From Hamadaea tsunoensis DSM 44101 (GTDB lineage: Bacteria > Actinomycetota > Actinomycetes > Mycobacteriales > Micromonosporaceae): a stretch of 64,000 nucleotides of DNA. The notes beneath the pieces were generated by a model. That model did not search any database and was not told the origin of the DNA. It saw only the letters and a program-made list of their open reading frames with translations. Location of the stretch: assembly GCF_000428945.1 (NCBI RefSeq), contig NZ_AUAX01000018.1, forward strand, positions 186,001 through 250,000, read 5' to 3'. The position numbers and the translations under genes are program-made. This document shows, piece after piece, positions 52,814 through 61,989 of this stretch. How positions within the stretch are numbered: the first letter of the stretch is position 1; each line of letters starts with the position of its first letter.

Positions 52814-55582
52814 TCATCGTTGAGCAGGCGCAAGGGGGACGAGGCCGGCGGCGAGATCGCCCGCGCCCGTGACCGTCCAGGGCGCGGCCGCCAAGCCGTC
52901 GACGAGGATCGCGGCCGAGCCCTCGGCGATGTCCGGGCCGGCGAGTTCCGCCAGCCGGGCGGCGTCCGTGGTCGCCGCGAAGACCCGTTGTCCCGCAAGC
53001 GATCCGAGGTCCGTCTCGATCCCGTCGGCGGCGCGTACGGCGGCCGGGGACGGGGGCACGAGGACGGCGTCGCCCGCCTCGGACACGACGACGATCCGGT
53101 CCGCGCGGGCGCACGCGTGCCACGCCGCGAGGTCGAGCAGCGTCGTGCGGCGTACGCCGGTGAAGTGCTCCCAGAGGTCGGCGGCGATCCGGCCGAGGCG
53201 CGGGCCGTGCCCGCCGATCTGGTGGCCGTAGCCGGGACTGGACAGGCTCGCGTCGACCCACATGACCTGGGCGCTCGGCACGTGCAGGATCATCGGGGCG
53301 AGGGCCTTGGCGTTGCCGCGCAGGCCGAAGCGCTGCAGGACCCGGGCGCCCTCGAACTGGGAGCCGTCGCGCCCGGGCCGGGAGAAGCCGGCGAACGCGT
53401 CGGTGAGCTGCTCGAACGGGACGTCGTTGTAGCTGTAGACGACCGGGACGGCCCAGGTGGCGCCGGCGGCGCGCAGGCGGGCCCGGTGCAGGTCGAGGAA
53501 CTCGGTGGCGCCCAGCGGGGGCGGCGCGGACGTCAGGTCGCCCGAGTGGATCGCGGCGTCCGTCGCGAACCGCAGGTTCGTGAAGTCGCAGTGGCCGACC
53601 GGGTTCCAGGCCTCGTCGTAGAACCCGCAGGACAGGTCCAGGTCGACCCGGGCCGTGGCGGTGTCGGTCCAGTGCAGGAACAGGCGCAGCACGTCGAGGT
53701 CGGCCAGCGTGCGTACGCTGCCGCGCGGCCAGCCGGCCAGCTGCTGCGAGGACGCCCGTTCCCGCATCGGGGCCGGGACGGCGGCGAGCCCGAGGTCGAG
53801 CACGGCGACGTCGAACCGCTCCAGGCCGGCGGCCCGGCGGACGAGTTCGGCGTCGGCCGCCGCCCGGACGGCGGCGATGGTGTCCGAGGCGAGCCTGGCC
53901 CGTCGCTCGTACGCCGTCCAGGTGCGGACCACGTCGCCCTTCGGGAAGAAAGTACGGCGGGGCGTGCCGGGCTTCGGGCCGTAGTCGGGTTCCGGCGCGG
54001 GACGGGTTCGCACGGGCTGGATGAGCAGGCGGCCGGACCCCTGCGGCCGCGCGGCGGCGGTCGCCACGGCGGCGGCCTGCTCGGCGAGGACCGTGCCGTC
54101 CCGCCCCGCCAGCGCGGCGGCCGCGCCGCCCAGGACCGCCGGCGACACCCGGGCGGCCGTCGAGCGTACGGCGTCGAGGATCCGGTCGCGCGCGTCGTTG
54201 TCGTCGCCGGCCAGGCGCAGCAGGTGGTCCAGCCGGCGCCACAGGTCGCCCGGCCGCCGGCGGAGCAGCCCGGTCACGGCCGGCACGTCACCGCACGCGA
54301 ACGCCTCCTCGACGAGAGAGGCGAAGGTGCGTACGCGTACCGCCACGGTGTCATCGTCGTGAAAGGACAGTTCGACGTGGTCGGGATGCGCCGCGGCGGC
54401 GTCGGCCATCGCGGTCGCGAGCACCCCGGCGATCGGGGCACGCGTACCGCGGAGAGCCGCGAACGCCACCGCCGCGCGCGGGAACGCCGCGACCCGCTCG
54501 AACGGGTGCAGCCGCTCCGCGAGCCGCTTCCAGACCGTGGGGTGCCGGGCCAGATCCTCGGCGGCCGTCGGCAGGTCGAGCCCGTCCAGGAAGCCGAGCA
54601 CCGCGCGGCGCAACGGCCGGGGGAGCGCGCGTACCCGCGGGACGACGGCGGTCACCTTCGGCTCGTCGACCGGACGCCACCCTTCCAGCGGTCCGTCCGC
54701 CCCTTCCGCACCCGGCAGCACCAGGCCCGCGTCACCGCCCGAGTACGCCCAGAGCGCGCGGGCCGCGTCGGTGGCCGTCGACCAGCGCGCGACCGCCTCG
54801 CCGAGAACCCGGTCGTACGCGGACGTCAGCACGGTCGCGTCCAGCGCCCAGGCGATGAGCAGCGCCTGGGTCTCCCGGGCCGGGACGGTGCCCGGCAACC
54901 AGTCCAGCCGTCCGGGGGCGGTCGCTTCCACCAGCGTACGCAGATCGGCCGCATCGGCCTCGTTCAGCGCCGCCGGCCGGGCGACCAGCTCGTCGCGGAC
55001 GCGTACGACCGTCGTGTGTGGAGTGAGACTGAGCCGCCGCCAGCGCACGGGCGGCGACTTCCGGCGGCCCGCCAGCCGGGGCGCCGTGACCCGCAGGTAC
55101 GCGTTGCCGCCTGTGAGCCGGCGGCCGCAGATCGGGCAGGCGCTGTACGCGGCGGGGTCGAAGCACGCGACGCAGACGAGATGCCCGCAGGGGTCGAGCG
55201 GGTGGACCCCCTCGGCCGAGCCGCACAGGACGCACGGCGCGCCCGGCGACTGGAAGACGTGGGCCAGCAGGCGGCTGACGAACAGCGCCTGCGGCTCCGC
55301 CGGAGTGTTCGGGAAGGCGCGGTAGAGCGGCAGGTGCTCGCGGTCGGCGCCGGTGGCCGCGTCGGCCGTGGCCAGCAGCCAGTCACCCCAGCGGTTGCGC
55401 ACGTCCGCGGCCAGGCCCGCGAACCGGGCCCGCAGCGGCGCGTCGAGCAGCAGGCCGCGGTCGGCGAGATCGGTCTCCAGCAGGACGACCCACTCGCCGC
55501 CGTCGGCGGGCGCGGGTACGGCGGCGTCCGGCAGCATGACCGCGTTCAGGCGGCGGACCAGAACCGTCGCGACCGCGTCCAC
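52814..55582 (-). CDS. Bacterial RING-finger protein (MXAN_6230/SCO0854-like)
   Basis: 922 residues, cytoplasmic. Residues 117-152 form a complete C3HC4 RING finger: C117xxC120, C132xH134xxC137xxC140, C149xxC152. RING fingers are rare in bacteria; in eukaryotes they recruit ubiquitin-conjugating enzymes. The long remainder is mostly helical; a segment at about 640-760 (RVDLDLSCGFYDEAWNPVGH, CDFTNLRFATDAAIHSGDLT) resembles TerD-like stress proteins in its VDLDLS start. I recall a family of this kind named after MXAN_6230 and SCO0854, with no known function. First gene of a group with the DinB-like and GH63-like genes. The promoter gap 55583-55803 is shared with a divergent secreted protein gene. 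Confidence 0.85.
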   Translation of the reverse strand: MDAVATVLVRRLNAVMLPDAAVPAPADGGEWVVLLETDLADRGLLLDAPLRARFAGLAADVRNRWGDWLLATADAATGADREHLPLYRAFPNTPAEPQALFVSRLLAHVFQSPGAPCVLCGSAEGVHPLDPCGHLVCVACFDPAAYSACPICGRRLTGGNAYLRVTAPRLAGRRKSPPVRWRRLSLTPHTTVVRVRDELVARPAALNEADAADLRTLVEATAPGRLDWLPGTVPARETQALLIAWALDATVLTSAYDRVLGEAVARWSTATDAARALWAYSGGDAGLVLPGAEGADGPLEGWRPVDEPKVTAVVPRVRALPRPLRRAVLGFLDGLDLPTAAEDLARHPTVWKRLAERLHPFERVAAFPRAAVAFAALRGTRAPIAGVLATAMADAAAAHPDHVELSFHDDDTVAVRVRTFASLVEEAFACGDVPAVTGLLRRRPGDLWRRLDHLLRLAGDDNDARDRILDAVRSTAARVSPAVLGGAAAALAGRDGTVLAEQAAAVATAAARPQGSGRLLIQPVRTRPAPEPDYGPKPGTPRRTFFPKGDVVRTWTAYERRARLASDTIAAVRAAADAELVRRAAGLERFDVAVLDLGLAAVPAPMRERASSQQLAGWPRGSVRTLADLDVLRLFLHWTDTATARVDLDLSCGFYDEAWNPVGHCDFTNLRFATDAAIHSGDLTSAPPPLGATEFLDLHRARLRAAGATWAVPVVYSYNDVPFEQLTDAFAGFSRPGRDGSQFEGARVLQRFGLRGNAKALAPMILHVPSAQVMWVDASLSSPGYGHQIGGHGPRLGRIAADLWEHFTGVRRTTLLDLAAWHACARADRIVVVSEAGDAVLVPPSPAAVRAADGIETDLGSLAGQRVFAATTDAARLAELAGPDIAEGSAAILVDGLAAAPWTVTGAGDLAAGLVPLAPAQR

Positions 55583-55803
55583 GCGTGCCTCCCGATGTCG
55601 TCGCGGAAAATGAGGCCGGGGCGGAGAGAAGGAACGCTGAATCTGTCAGAGAGGGAGAAGGAAGCGCTCCAGGGAGCCGCCCCGGCCCGATGATCGTAGC
55701 GAGCGCGGGCGAGGGCGTCATCGAGTTAACCGCGGCTCTTGCGGGGCGGGCGTGCTCGGCGTAAGAACGGCAGCACCACTCCCACCCATCAAAGGAGATG
55801 CGT

Positions 55804-57813
55804 GTGACTTCCGCCCGAGGTGCGCGCGTCGTGCTGGCGCTGGTCGCCGTGACCGGTCTCGTCCTGGCCGGTCCCGCCGCCGCCGGGCCGCCCGCGGCCC
55901 CGCCCCAGCACGCCCCGTACGCCGCCTGCGATCCGCTCGATCCGACCGCCTGCCTGCTCCCGTTCCCCAACGACCTCTTCACGGTCCGGGACAGGTCCAG
56001 CGCGACCGGTCTTCGGGTCCACTTCGAACAGTCCTCGATGCCGGCCTCGGTGGCCGGCGTACACATCGACCCCACCGAGTGGAACCGGCAGGACGGGTTC
56101 AGCCCGGGCACGCCGATCCTGGTACGCGTACCCGGCCTGGACCCGGTGGCCAGCGGCATCGCGCCGGTGACCGACATCGGGCGGTCGCTGCGGCCGGACG
56201 CGCCGATCGTGCTGCTGAACACCCGCACGTGGCAACGTACGCCCTACTGGGCCGAGCTCGACGCGCACGCCGCCGCGCAACCGGACCGGCAGGTGCTCAT
56301 CGTCCGCCCGGCGGTCGAGCTGGACGAGGCCACCCGGTACGTCGTCGCGGTCCGCAACGCGCGTACCGCCAGCGGGGACGAGATCCCGGCGCCGGCGGCG
56401 TTCTCGGCGTACGTGACCTCCGGCCGCGGCCCGCACGACGAGCGGGCGCAGGAGATGAAGCGCATCCTGGCCGACCTGACGGTCACCGGGGTGCACCGCA
56501 AGGATCTCTACCTCGCCTGGGAGTTCACGACGGCCAGCGAGCGGAACCTGACCGGCCGCCTGCTGGCGATGCGCGACGGCGCGTTCGCCGCCCTCGGGGA
56601 CGCGGCGCCCGCGTACACGGTCACCGGGGTCACGGACTACACCGAGGCCCAGGACGCCCGCATCGCCCGCCAGGTACGCGGAGTCGTCGACGTGCCGAGC
56701 TATCTCACCGGCACCGGCGGCCCGGGTTCGCGGCTGCACTACGACTCGGCCGACGCGGACGCCGTACCGACACCGTCGGGCGGCACGGTCGCGGCGGACT
56801 TCGTGTGCAACATCCCGCGCGGCGCGAGCGCGGCGCAACCCGCGCACCTGTCGCTCTACGGCCACGGCCTGCTCGGCGCGCCGACCGAGATCAACGCCGG
56901 CAACGTGAAGGACATGGCGTACGGGCACGACTTCATGTTCTGCGCGACCAGCTGGATCGGCATGGCGGCCGCCGACGTGCCGTTCGTCGCGGGCACGTTC
57001 GCCGACCTCAGCCGCTTCCCGGCGGTCGCCGACCGGCTCCAGCAGAGCTACCTGGACTTCCTGTTCCTCGGCCGGGCGATGGACCACGCGGCCGGCTTCG
57101 CCGCGAACCCGGCCTTCCAGGACGCCGACGGCAAGGCCCTGCTGGACCTCGCGGGCGGGCTGCACTACGACGGCAACAGCCAGGGCGGCATCAACGGCGG
57201 CGCGCTCACCGCGGTCGCCCAGGACTGGACGCGGTCGGTGCTCGGCGTACCGGCGATGAACTACAGCACCCTGCTGCAGCGCAGCGTCGACTTCGCGCCG
57301 TTCCAGCAGATCATGGACCAGGGCTACCCGGACAAGGCCGACCAGCAGATCATTCTCGGCCTGCTGCAGATGCTGTGGGACCGCTCCGAGGCCGACGGCT
57401 ACGCCCACCACCTGACCCGCCGACCGCTGCCGGGCACGCCGGTCCACCAGGTCCTCATGCACGTGGCCTTCGGCGACCACCAGGTCTCCCCGGCCGCCGC
57501 GCAGGTCGAGGCCCGCACCATCGGCGCGCGCCTGCACCTGCCCGCCCTGGCCCCCGGCTGGTCGGACGAGACCGTGCCGTTCTGGGGCATCAGACCCGTC
57601 AACCACTATCCGTACGCCGGGTCGGCCATCGTGGTCTGGAACAGCGGTCTGGCGTACGCGCCGCCGCCGACGAACCTGGCACCGTCCGATCCCCGGTACG
57701 GGCAGGATCCGCACTCGTTCCCGCGTTCGCAGGCGGCAGCGCAGCAGCAGAAGGCGACCTTCCTGCTGACCGGTCAGGTGATCGACGTGTGCGGCGGAGA
57801 ACCCTGCGCGTGA
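55804..57813 (+). CDS. Secreted lipase-like alpha/beta hydrolase
   Basis: 669 residues from GTG 55804, with AAAGGAG 6 nt upstream (the ATG at 55798 abuts that signal and is unsuitable). Signal peptide to about residue 27 (AGPAAAG). An N-terminal Ig-like region (about 40-200; CLLPFPNDLFTVRD, ARNARTASGDEIPAPAAFSA-type segment) matches the layout of bacterial virulence-factor lipase N-terminal domains. The C-terminal part is an alpha/beta hydrolase with HLSLYGHGLLG and nucleophile S459 in DGNSQGGINGG. The likely substrate is an ester in the extracellular space. A strong hairpin follows the stop. Confidence 0.83.
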   Translation: MTSARGARVVLALVAVTGLVLAGPAAAGPPAAPPQHAPYAACDPLDPTACLLPFPNDLFTVRDRSSATGLRVHFEQSSMPASVAGVHIDPTEWNRQDGFSPGTPILVRVPGLDPVASGIAPVTDIGRSLRPDAPIVLLNTRTWQRTPYWAELDAHAAAQPDRQVLIVRPAVELDEATRYVVAVRNARTASGDEIPAPAAFSAYVTSGRGPHDERAQEMKRILADLTVTGVHRKDLYLAWEFTTASERNLTGRLLAMRDGAFAALGDAAPAYTVTGVTDYTEAQDARIARQVRGVVDVPSYLTGTGGPGSRLHYDSADADAVPTPSGGTVAADFVCNIPRGASAAQPAHLSLYGHGLLGAPTEINAGNVKDMAYGHDFMFCATSWIGMAAADVPFVAGTFADLSRFPAVADRLQQSYLDFLFLGRAMDHAAGFAANPAFQDADGKALLDLAGGLHYDGNSQGGINGGALTAVAQDWTRSVLGVPAMNYSTLLQRSVDFAPFQQIMDQGYPDKADQQIILGLLQMLWDRSEADGYAHHLTRRPLPGTPVHQVLMHVAFGDHQVSPAAAQVEARTIGARLHLPALAPGWSDETVPFWGIRPVNHYPYAGSAIVVWNSGLAYAPPPTNLAPSDPRYGQDPHSFPRSQAAAQQQKATFLLTGQVIDVCGGEPCA

Positions 57814-57821
57814 CACGCGGA

Positions 57822-57850
57822 GCGGGGCGCCCTCGTCCGGGGCGCCCCGC
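57822..57850 (+). terminator. Hairpin terminator after the lipase-like gene
   Basis: GCGGGGCGCCC and its exact complement around a 7-nt loop, starting 8 bp after the stop codon. No U-tract. Confidence 0.65.
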
Positions 57851-57895
57851 CATGGTGGTGGCAATCGGCGTACGCAGGTGATCTAGGGTGCCGGG

Positions 57896-59512
57896 ATGGC
57901 TCATCTCAGCGTGACCTTGACCGTGGGCGCGCCCGGCGTGCTGGTGACGTGGTCGCTGGACGGCGTCGCGGTCCCGGCGGGCGGGCCGGTCGGCCGGTTG
58001 CCGGTCGCGGTCGCCGGGGCGCCGACCCTGCGGCTCGCCGACGATGCGGTCACCGCGGTGGACGACCTCGGGCCGCTGCCGCTCGTCGCGACCGTGGCCG
58101 AGGAGGACGGCGAAGCGGTGCGCCGCTGGACCGCCGGGCGGGCGGCCCAGGGGCGGATCACGCTGTCCCACCCCGCCGAACCGGTCGCCGCCGAGCCGGG
58201 GCCGGCGACCCCGCCGCTGGAACTGCGCCGGGAAGCCGGTGGCCTGTCCGGCGCCGTGAAGTGCTTCGTGATCCTGCCGCCGGGACCGGAGGAGCTCACC
58301 TTCGACCTGCGCTGGGACCTACCGGCGGCGGGCCGCTGGACGGCGGTCACCAGCCTGGGCGAGGGCGGCGAGGTCGCGGGCGCGGGCCTGGAGCGGCTGG
58401 GCGACACCTATGTCATGTGCGGCGACCTCGCGGATCGTCACCACCGCGACGGGGAGTTCTCCGTGTGGTGGCTGGCCGATCCGGGCATCGACGTCCAGGC
58501 CTTCGCCGACCGGCTCGGGACGACATACCGGATCATGGCCGAGGCGTTCGGCGCGCCGGCGCACGCGTACCGGGTGTTCCTGCGGGGGCATCCGCATCGG
58601 GGGGCCAACGCCTCGGCGCATCCGGCGTCGTTCGTGATGGCGCTGAATCCCGCCCAGCCCCTCGGCGCGGCGTCGCTGTACGAGACGATCGCCCACGAGC
58701 TCGTCCACGAATGGCTGCGGCTGGACGGCGCATCCGAGGACGTCACCTGGTTCGTCGAAGGGGCGGCCGACTACTACTCGCTCGTCCTGCCCTGGCGCGC
58801 CGGGCTGATCGGCGACGAGGAGTTCCTGCGCGCGGTCAACTTCGAGGCCCGCGAGGCGTACGCGAATCCGCGCCGTCACCTCGACCTCCGGCAGGTGCAG
58901 CAGGTGTTCTTCTCGGATTTCCTGGCGCACCGGCTGGCGTACGCGCGCGGCCTGTTCTACCTGGCCGACCTCGACGGCCGGCTGCGCCACGCGACCGGTG
59001 GCCGGCAGAGCGTCGACGACGTGGTGCGAGGCGTGGTACGCGCCCGCGCGACCGGCGAGCGGGTCGGCGTCGAGCAGTGGTGCGCCCGCGTCGGGGAGTT
59101 CCTGCCCGCGGCCGAGCAGCCGATCCTCGACGCGCTCGCGTTCACCGGTGCCGGGCGGCCCGCGCCGGACTGCTTCGGCCCGGGTTTCACCGGCGAGGTG
59201 ATCGACGTTCCCGTGCCCGATGTCGGTTTCGACCCGTCCACCTTCATCAGCCGCGAGGTCCGGGGGCTGGTGCCCGGCGGCCCCGCGGACCGGGCCGGCC
59301 TGCGCGAAGGCGAGCGCCTGGACCTGCCCCGGTATCCCGACATCGTCGGCCTCGATATCGGCGAGGGTCTGGAGGTCGGCGTGATCCGGGACGGCGCGCC
59401 GGTCCGGATCACGATTCCCATGTCCGGTGGGACGGCGCCGGTGCCGCGGTGGCGGACGGCCGTGGCCGTGCCGGGCGCCGCCCCGACCGGAGGATCGTGG
59501 CCAGGCCGATGA
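57896..59512 (+). CDS. M61-like (glycyl aminopeptidase-type) metallopeptidase
   Basis: 538 residues, no signal peptide. The zinc site is H267-E-L-V-H271 in ETIAHELVHEWLRLDG with E288 in WFVEGAADYYSLV as third ligand, the gluzincin arrangement of M61 enzymes. The N-terminal region is beta-rich (VKCFVILPPGPEELTFDLRW), as in M61. The C-terminal region (REVRGLVPGGPADRAGLREG, LDIGEGLEVGVIRDGAPVRI) is PDZ-like. M61 enzymes remove N-terminal glycine or alanine. Its last 104 bp overlap the small convergent membrane protein gene. Confidence 0.85.
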   Translation: MAHLSVTLTVGAPGVLVTWSLDGVAVPAGGPVGRLPVAVAGAPTLRLADDAVTAVDDLGPLPLVATVAEEDGEAVRRWTAGRAAQGRITLSHPAEPVAAEPGPATPPLELRREAGGLSGAVKCFVILPPGPEELTFDLRWDLPAAGRWTAVTSLGEGGEVAGAGLERLGDTYVMCGDLADRHHRDGEFSVWWLADPGIDVQAFADRLGTTYRIMAEAFGAPAHAYRVFLRGHPHRGANASAHPASFVMALNPAQPLGAASLYETIAHELVHEWLRLDGASEDVTWFVEGAADYYSLVLPWRAGLIGDEEFLRAVNFEAREAYANPRRHLDLRQVQQVFFSDFLAHRLAYARGLFYLADLDGRLRHATGGRQSVDDVVRGVVRARATGERVGVEQWCARVGEFLPAAEQPILDALAFTGAGRPAPDCFGPGFTGEVIDVPVPDVGFDPSTFISREVRGLVPGGPADRAGLREGERLDLPRYPDIVGLDIGEGLEVGVIRDGAPVRITIPMSGGTAPVPRWRTAVAVPGAAPTGGSWPGR

Positions 59513-59645
59513 CGACGAGCGCGAGACCGATCAGGCCGAACGCCCCGATCAGCAGGTAGGTCTGGGTGAGGCTGAGCCCGGACAGCCAGCCGGGCAGGGC
59601 GGTCGTACGCGTCGCGGCGCCGGCCACCCGGGAGAGGTCAGTCAT
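59409..59645 (-). CDS. Small single-pass membrane protein
   Basis: 78 residues with one hydrophobic helix (about 28-50, TYLLIGAFGLIGLALVVIGL) and a basic, proline/alanine-rich C-terminus (RSGRRPARPRPSATAAPAPS). No family recognised. It lies 18 bp after the LCP gene on the same strand and may be cotranscribed with it. It overlaps the M61-like gene tail by 104 bp on the opposite strand, so one of the two 3' ends may be misjudged; the clean helix argues that this gene is real. Confidence 0.55.
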   Translation of the reverse strand: MTDLSRVAGAATRTTALPGWLSGLSLTQTYLLIGAFGLIGLALVVIGLATILRSGRRPARPRPSATAAPAPSHRTWES

Positions 59646-59663
59646 GAGGGGGACCAGGCTTCC

Positions 59664-60950
59664 TTAGTGGACGGTCGGGCTCGGCGTGGCCGAGGATTTC
59701 GCGGACGGCGCGGCGGCGGTGTTGGCGTTCCAGGACGGATGCGCGGCGACGAACGCGCCCACGTGGTCGTCGGCGGCTCCCTTGTCCGCCCGCACCGCCT
59801 GCAGCAGGGCCAGGCTGTCGGAGTTCAGCCCCTGCACGGAGCCGGGGATGTCGCTGCCGGTGTAGCGCACGTACTGGCCGCCGTTGGTCTTGATCGTGGT
59901 CATCGCGTCCGGGCCGATCCCCTTCAACGTGAAGATCCAGTCGTTCATCGGTATGCCGCCGCCGTCGAAGGTGAACGCCGACCCGATGGCCTGGATGAAG
60001 CCCGACAGCTTGAACGGGTCGGACAGGCCCTGCTGGTAGGACTGCTGGAGCACGGCCCGAATGAGCTGCTGCTGATGGCGCTGGCGCCCGTAGTCGGTGC
60101 CGACCAGGCCGTCGCGGCAGCGCATGAAGTCCAGGGCGTCGTACGGGCTCAGGTGCTGCCATCCCTTGCGGTAGACGACCTCCTTCACCCCGGGCAGGGT
60201 GCACTTGTCCGGCGTGGAGTCGAAGGTAAAGCCCCTCGGGCACGTGGGTACGCCGGTGTCCGGATTGATGTGGTACGGCGCGGCGTGCTGTTTCGGATCG
60301 TTGTTGATGTATCCGTGGTGGATCGAGTACGTCGTCTCGTCGACGTACATGGTCACGCCGCCGAGCTGCTGCACGATCTTCTCGAAGCCGGTGAAGTCCA
60401 CGATGGCCCCGGCGTTGAAGGAGATCCCGTAGTTCTTCTTGATGGTCAGCGCCAGCAGCTCGAACCCGCCCGGTACGCCGCCCCCGTGATTCGAGCCGTA
60501 CACGAAGGCAGCGTTGATCTTCGCCGAGCCGCCGGGGAAGCCGCTCTTGGCGTACGCGGGGATGCGGACGCCGGTGTCGCGCGGCAGGGAGACAAGGTAG
60601 ATGCGATCGTGGGACGCGGGCACGTGCGCGATCATGATCGTGTCGGTGCCGCCGGGGCCGTTGTGCCGGCTGCCGCCGTCGAGCCCGACGAGCAGGATGT
60701 TCAGCGGCCCGCGGATGGTGGAGCCGTCGAAGCTGGGGGCGGCGTCGCCCAGCAGGCTCTGCTGGTGCACCGAAGAGTCCACCTTGCCCAGCAGGGACCC
60801 GACCGCCGCGAAGGCGGCGCCGCTGCCGATGAGCATCAGCGCGCCGAGGACGACGATGAGCTTCGCCCACAGCGGAGCTTTACGCCGCCGCCCGGCGGGA
60901 GCCGGGGCGGTACGGCCGGAACGGGAGCTGCGATGTGCTGAGACGGTCAT
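59664..60950 (-). CDS. LytR-CpsA-Psr family glycopolymer transferase
   Basis: 428 residues from ATG 60950. A short basic cytoplasmic tail and membrane helix (about 28-52) precede an extracellular LCP domain: NILLVGLDGGSRHNGPGGTD, TIMIAHVPASHDRIYLVSLP followed by RDTGVRIP, KINAAFVYGSNHGGG, DFTGFEKIVQQLGGV, LSPYDALDFMRCRDGLVGTD and YGRQRHQQQLI. LCP proteins attach teichoic acids, arabinogalactan or capsule to peptidoglycan using polyprenyl-linked donors. Between the core blocks there is an insertion with two cysteines (VPTCPRGFTFDSTPDKCTLP), probably one disulfide. A GTG 33 nt upstream is an alternative start. Confidence 0.92.
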   Translation of the reverse strand: MTVSAHRSSRSGRTAPAPAGRRRKAPLWAKLIVVLGALMLIGSGAAFAAVGSLLGKVDSSVHQQSLLGDAAPSFDGSTIRGPLNILLVGLDGGSRHNGPGGTDTIMIAHVPASHDRIYLVSLPRDTGVRIPAYAKSGFPGGSAKINAAFVYGSNHGGGVPGGFELLALTIKKNYGISFNAGAIVDFTGFEKIVQQLGGVTMYVDETTYSIHHGYINNDPKQHAAPYHINPDTGVPTCPRGFTFDSTPDKCTLPGVKEVVYRKGWQHLSPYDALDFMRCRDGLVGTDYGRQRHQQQLIRAVLQQSYQQGLSDPFKLSGFIQAIGSAFTFDGGGIPMNDWIFTLKGIGPDAMTTIKTNGGQYVRYTGSDIPGSVQGLNSDSLALLQAVRADKGAADDHVGAFVAAHPSWNANTAAAPSAKSSATPSPTVH

Positions 60951-61063
60951 GCGGAAACGAGGTCCTTCACGATCGGCGGACACCGGGATCGGCTACTCAT
61001 ATGACGTACCCCTGAGGTCGGAACGTTGCCCACCCACCCAAAGACAGATCAAATTCAAGATCT

Positions 61064-61406
61064 TTTTGTCCCGGGTTCGTCGATCTCGCCTCCGCTCCTC
61101 GCGCGGGAGACCGTTCCGGCCCTGGGGGGCCTCCACTGCCAGGTGGGTGGGGCGACGCATCCTTCGCCGTCGTCCGGTCACCGTTTCACCCTGCACCCCG
61201 GGCCTTTGTCGCGACTGTCCGACTTGTGCGTGGGGTAGCCGGCGATCTTGCGCGAATGTCTCGGATTTCGTCCGGTATACCCTAAGCGCCCGGACATTCG
61301 CGCAAGATCGCCGGCCGCCAGGAGGATCAGGGTCGCCGTCCGGCCCTGGTCGGCCCCTAGTCGGCCCCTGGTCGGCCCTGGGGGCCCGGGCTTTGTCGCG
61401 ACTGTC
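61064..61406. repeat. Left arm of a ~1.35-kb inverted repeat
   Basis: Begins TTTTGTCCCGGGTTCGTCGA and matches the reverse complement of 61990-62410; over the outer 80 bases I find a single mismatch. Inside the arm lies a perfect 23-bp inverted repeat (61238-61260 and 61293-61315) enclosing GGTATACC, a short run of CCCTGGTCGG-type units (about 61341-61385), and two copies of TTTGTCGCGACTGTCCGACT (61205 and 61393). No convincing reading frame. The stretch 60951-61063 before it is the LCP promoter region. Confidence 0.85.
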
Positions 61407-61989
61407 CGACTTGTGGGCCGGCGGGCCGTCGAGCGGGGTGATCGTTTACGGCTGAGGTGTGAATATGGCCGCCCCGCGCATGATCGTTTACGGTTCCGGA
61501 GCGCGTTGACCGTCTCCGGCTACACCTGACGCGTCATCGATCATGCAGATCGGGCCGGAATTACACCTCAGCCGCAAACGATCAGCAAACCGACGACGGC
61601 TATCCACTAGGCGGAAGATCGTTCCCGCACCACGGACTCCGACCGAGGGTCGGACGGCTCAGGCGTGATCCACAGCGGCCCGGATGTCCAAACGCACCCC
61701 CCGCCCATGATCCAAAGCGCTTCGGATGCAGGAAACCGGCCCCTGGCGACATCTCGGCCGCACTGGATCGAGGGAGTAGCCCCGAAAACTACATCCCACC
61801 CGCAAACGATCATCGCGGCCTGATCCGGCGTCGCCATACCGGACGGTCGCACCGCCCGACCGTGGGCGATCTTGACGGATGCCCGGTTGTCCACGTGGTT
61901 GATCTCTGCCGACGTCGACAACCGGACATCGGTCAAGATCCGCCAGCCCGAGAAACCACCACGCCAACCCCGGCCGAACGTCCATATCA
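61407..61989. other. Interior of the inverted repeat, non-coding, with hairpins
   Basis: 583 bp without a plausible gene. GATCGTTTACGGCTGAGGTG (61440-61459) recurs inverted at 61563-61583 with one mismatch, and a GATCGTTT(A/G)CGG motif occurs four times (two in each direction). A second imperfect stem pairs 61868-61891 with about 61917-61940 at 22 of 24 positions. Nothing indicates a transposase or tRNA. Confidence 0.65.
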
